Source: a virus. Taken from it: a DNA stretch of 22,971 nucleotides. A program made the translations under genes and the position numbers. Of this stretch, positions 21,591 through 22,971 are shown piece after piece. The notes beneath the pieces were generated by a model. That model was not told where the DNA came from. It saw only the letters and a list, made by a program, of their open reading frames with translations, and searched no databases. The stretch's first letter is position 1. Each line of letters begins with the position of its first letter. The stretch covers positions 1-22,971 of the IMG/VR virus record IMGVR_UViG_3300049595_002648; one strand, 5' to 3'.

Positions 21591-22971
21591 TCAGTTGAAT
21601 ATGATCTCCACACCAAGCAGGCGGGCGTCCACGGCGAGCGAGTCTTCCGATACATCGCGGTAAATGGTGAATTGAATCGGCGTGTTGGCGGCGGGTGTGC
21701 CGCCGATGGTGCAGGCCGAGGTCGCGGAGGTGATGTGCATATCGTTGGCCGCGATCAGCGTGTCGTTGACTGCCTGCTTGGTTCCCGCCGCCGTGTCGAG
21801 CGCATCGTCGTTGGCAAAGGCGCGTCCTTGGATAGCCCATTCAACCGTTCCGCTGCCACTTGCCGCCGTCCAATAGAACCGCGCCGTGATGGTGCCGTTG
21901 TTGTAGTTGGACGGCATGACCACCAGCGCATCGGCAAATTCGTCCGATCCAGTGTCGAAAAGTAACTCGTCGAAGTTTTGGTCGTTGGTCGTAGTCTCGC
22001 GGGAATCGACGCCGCATCCTGCGGTGGTCTTGGGAATCCATGCGGAGGCGGGAATCCAGAGGTTTGTTGCGCCGCCAGATCCGCCACCCGACGCCGCCGC
22101 CCACTTCACTCCCAAGGTTTCCGCCGAATCGACTGTAAGCACATGTCCGTTCGTCCCGCCCACAGGGAGCCGTGCCACGGTGTCTGCTGCCGAGGCCACG
22201 ATGAGGTCGCCTTTGGCGTCGAGAAGCGTTGCAGGGATGCCCGCGCTGACGGTGGAAGAAAGCTCCCCCGCCGACAGACTCAAGCCCGAGCCGATTTGGA
22301 TCTCCTCGATGGAGCCTGTGCTGGCGCTTGTTCTTCCGAGGAGTCTTGCGGTGGCTTGGGTGAGGCCGCTTGAGGTGATGGAGCCGCTGGCGGCTGCGCC
22401 TGTTACGTCTGCGACAACGTGGGTGTGATTGCCTGCGGCTATTTGGGTGGAGCCTGCGCCGACGGGAAGGCGGGCGACATCCAAGGTTCCCGAGGTGATG
22501 GCCGAGGCTGCGTGGGTATGCGAAGCCGCCGCAAAGTCAGTTGTCGCTGCTGCTGCTGCCGTGCCGAGGGTCGGCTTGTTAAGGATCTGCGCGTCACCAC
22601 TGCTCGCGTTCCAGTCGGCGTTGACGTTTACTTCCGCGCCACTTGCAATGCCGTCGAGCTTGGTCTTGTCTGCCGTGGAAAGAAATCCAGCGACAGACTG
22701 TGTGGCGTCCGAGTGCGTGTGCGAGCTTGCCGCTGCGCCGACATCGGAGGGCGTTCCGTAAGCGAGCTTGTTGCTCGTGTTGTTCCAGTAAACGATCCGA
22801 TCTGCGCCCGCATCGTCTGCCGAGATTGCCCCCGATGAGACGGAAAGGATGTCTGCGGCGGTTGTTTCGATGGAGACGGTATCGCCGCCTCCTCCACCGC
22901 TTTGCGCCTCCCAAACTATCGTGCCATCGCCCTGTGCCACAGGAACGTAGTCGGCGCTGATGCCTGTGGCG
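21591..22971 (-). CDS. Tail fibre protein, N-terminus cut by window edge
   Basis: The frame is open to the right edge. Upstream of the GTG at 22940 it continues ATGISADYVPV without a start, so the true start is outside the window. The visible 460 residues contain three His-Thr-His motifs (SSHTHSDA, ASHTHAAS, GNHTHVVA), which in fibres bind metal ions on the trimer axis. Typical fibre linkers follow: STADKTKLDGIASGAEVNVN, LLDAKGDLIVASAADTVARL, and HVLTVDSAETLGVKW. A C-terminal beta domain of about 160 residues (NLWIPASAWIPKTTAGCGVD to GVEIIFN) is shared by many phage fibres and is probably the tip or head. It is the first visible gene of the minus-strand late series. Confidence 0.85.
   Translation of the reverse strand, partial: ATGISADYVPVAQGDGTIVWEAQSGGGGGDTVSIETTAADILSVSSGAISADDAGADRIVYWNNTSNKLAYGTPSDVGAAASSHTHSDATQSVAGFLSTADKTKLDGIASGAEVNVNADWNASSGDAQILNKPTLGTAAAAATTDFAAASHTHAASAITSGTLDVARLPVGAGSTQIAAGNHTHVVADVTGAAASGSITSSGLTQATARLLGRTSASTGSIEEIQIGSGLSLSAGELSSTVSAGIPATLLDAKGDLIVASAADTVARLPVGGTNGHVLTVDSAETLGVKWAAASGGGSGGATNLWIPASAWIPKTTAGCGVDSRETTTNDQNFDELLFDTGSDEFADALVVMPSNYNNGTITARFYWTAASGSGTVEWAIQGRAFANDDALDTAAGTKQAVNDTLIAANDMHITSATSACTIGGTPAANTPIQFTIYRDVSEDSLAVDARLLGVEIIFN

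Noticed and set aside
21589-21840. N-terminal extension of the LamG-like protein
   Set aside because: Arg/His-rich, unlike a protein domain, and it overlaps the well-supported C-terminal domain of the tail fibre.

Overview
The window is part of a tailed double-stranded DNA bacteriophage genome (Caudoviricetes-like). The evidence is a late-gene block with a portal protein, a scaffold-like protein, a major-capsid-like protein, a CHAP endolysin, holin-like membrane proteins and a tail fibre with repeated His-Thr-His motifs. Genes are packed tightly with ATGA overlaps, and both window edges cut through genes. There is no tape measure, sheath or tail-tube gene, which fits a short-tailed (podovirus-like) virion, though the missing genes could lie outside the window. 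The host cannot be fixed. Most starts lack a Shine-Dalgarno sequence, so a host with weak SD dependence is plausible.

Layout, read along the minus strand from the right edge. 22971-19717 holds fibre and adhesion genes: a truncated tail fibre, a LamG/jelly-roll-like protein, two small proteins and a fibre-like protein with a signal peptide. 19674-14225 holds the head genes: portal, a small protein, scaffold, major capsid. 14077-10557 holds virion or tail structural proteins, two of them AT-rich and built of repeated modules. 10560-8723 is the lysis block: a membrane-anchored coiled-coil protein, an LLH-type holin candidate, a second holin-like protein, a small unknown and a CHAP endolysin. 8726-7054 holds small accessory genes: a zinc-ribbon protein, two small unknowns, a metallophosphoesterase and a helix-turn-helix-like protein.

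2010-7061 is the only plus-strand block. It encodes a 1578-residue protein made of about nine to ten units of ~126 residues, plus a Ser-rich 101-residue protein, and it converges on the late genes. Left of it, a minus-strand cluster (1777 to the left edge) encodes an unknown 216-residue protein, a SWIM zinc-finger protein, a DUF6496-like basic protein and a truncated PD-(D/E)XK nuclease, and looks like a DNA-metabolism module. A G/C-rich hairpin with a T8 tract at 1837-1882 may insulate it from antisense read-through.

The most unusual items are a compact tRNA-like cloverleaf at 653-728, the giant repeat protein on the opposite strand, and the compositionally mosaic 314-residue protein at 10557-11501. 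I saw no CRISPR array, insertion sequence, integrase or canonical tRNA.
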